DNA of 64,000 nt from Symmachiella dynata (GTDB lineage: Bacteria; Planctomycetota; Planctomycetia; Planctomycetales; Planctomycetaceae). The notes beneath the pieces were generated by a model. It ran no database searches and had not been told where the DNA came from. It saw only the letters and a program-made list of their open reading frames with translations. The position numbers were made by a program, and so were the translations under genes. This document shows, piece by piece, positions 63,707 to 64,000 of this stretch. Position 1 is the stretch's first letter, and each line of letters starts with the position of its first letter. The DNA lies in the NCBI RefSeq assembly GCF_007747995.1, contig NZ_CP036276.1, forward strand, positions 2,099,001 through 2,163,000, in the 5' to 3' direction.

Positions 63707-64000
63707 GATTGAATACTCCTGAAAATTGTGCGGCAGTGGGAATCAGTGCCCACAGCCTCAAACTCAACGAAAGAAACGTCCTAACAATCCCGCTCGATGT
63801 GCGCACGACTTCCACGATTGCCACAGACGTCGCTGGGGAATTGCGTGCAAGTAAGCACAAACGTGCGGGATTCGATACTATATCGCGATTCGGGTGGTGG
63901 ATTCAATCATCGGCGGCGCGGGAGACGCTATCGGGGTTTTTGGTCACGAAGCTCCTTGGCAACATTGTCTAGCGTTGGCATAAGCCGGGACTTCGAGATA
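63707..64000. other. Upstream region of asd at the window edge
   Basis: The last 294 bases hold no supported gene. A plus-strand ORF (63709-63972) has no protein-like features. Confidence 0.4.

Noticed and set aside
63709-63972. Plus-strand ORF of 87 residues upstream of asd
   Set aside because: No signal peptide, motif or RBS; composition looks like chance and it covers the asd promoter region.
1-64000. CRISPR arrays, tRNA or rRNA genes, prophage
   Set aside because: No evenly spaced direct repeats with unique spacers, no cloverleaf-like segments with CCA ends, and no phage structural genes were recognised; a tRNAscan run would be decisive for tRNAs.

Overview
This 64 kb window looks like chromosome from a planctomycete, probably of the Planctomycetaceae type. 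The evidence is its marker families: DUF1559 pseudopilin-like and DUF1501 Tat-exported proteins, a 1175-residue PVC-type protein with a C-terminal CxxCH heme site, a cysteine-type arylsulfatase, a SUMF1-domain protein, a sigma factor paired with a Ser/Thr kinase, WD40 and HEAT-repeat secreted proteins, and the hopanoid gene hpnE. No rRNA, tRNA or CRISPR array was recognised. Genes sit mostly alone or in short runs on both strands, with long repeat-rich gaps between them.

Layout. 1-12.4 kb: potassium channel (cut by the window edge), hpnE, rpsD, ceramidase-like protein, SpoIIAA-like and Rieske proteins, then AAA ATPase, TPR lipoprotein, HDOD protein and TsaC. 12.4-24.7 kb: repeat-laden stretch with several small hypotheticals, lpdA (E3) and sucB (E2) of 2-oxoglutarate dehydrogenase about 7 kb apart, a DUF1501 protein, a SUKH-like protein and an arylsulfatase. 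25.1-26.6 kb: an IS110-family insertion sequence. 26.7-32.0 kb: a minus-strand gene run headed by a clear cobalamin riboswitch. 32.2-37.5 kb: PadR plus membrane protein, ECF-like sigma factor and Ser/Thr kinase, with a GxxExxY nuclease cassette lodged between the last two. 37.5-52 kb: thioesterase, WD40 protein, ApbE, SUMF1 protein, Gfo/Idh/MocA oxidoreductase, PVC heme protein, secretin-like protein and hypotheticals. 52-64 kb: MtfA-type peptidase, LptF/G permease, GntR regulator, VanZ-like protein, sigma-54-type activator, HEAT/pseudo-receiver protein, and lysA with asd of the lysine pathway.

The most interesting unit is the B12-linked run at 26.7-32.0 kb. A textbook cobalamin aptamer (31862-32025, minus strand) precedes six co-directional genes: a DUF1559 protein, a Cys-rich lipoprotein, a PP-loop ATPase resembling diphthine-ammonia ligase, a DUF6580 membrane protein that resembles an ECF S-component, an alpha/beta hydrolase, and a BtuF-like protein with no signal peptide. 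No BtuB, BtuC or BtuD is present. I infer a planctomycete corrinoid uptake or remodelling module.

A second theme is repeats that bracket single genes: terminally inverted 135-145 bp elements around the GxxExxY gene (with a solo copy at 40.6 kb), a 127-bp direct repeat around the 13.7-14.7 kb gene, GC-rich palindromes around the 12.4-13.0 kb gene, and a duplicated promoter-plus-start-codon segment around the secretin-like gene. A heptamer minisatellite also fills the region just upstream of lpdA. All functional statements are from reading the sequence; no database search was run.
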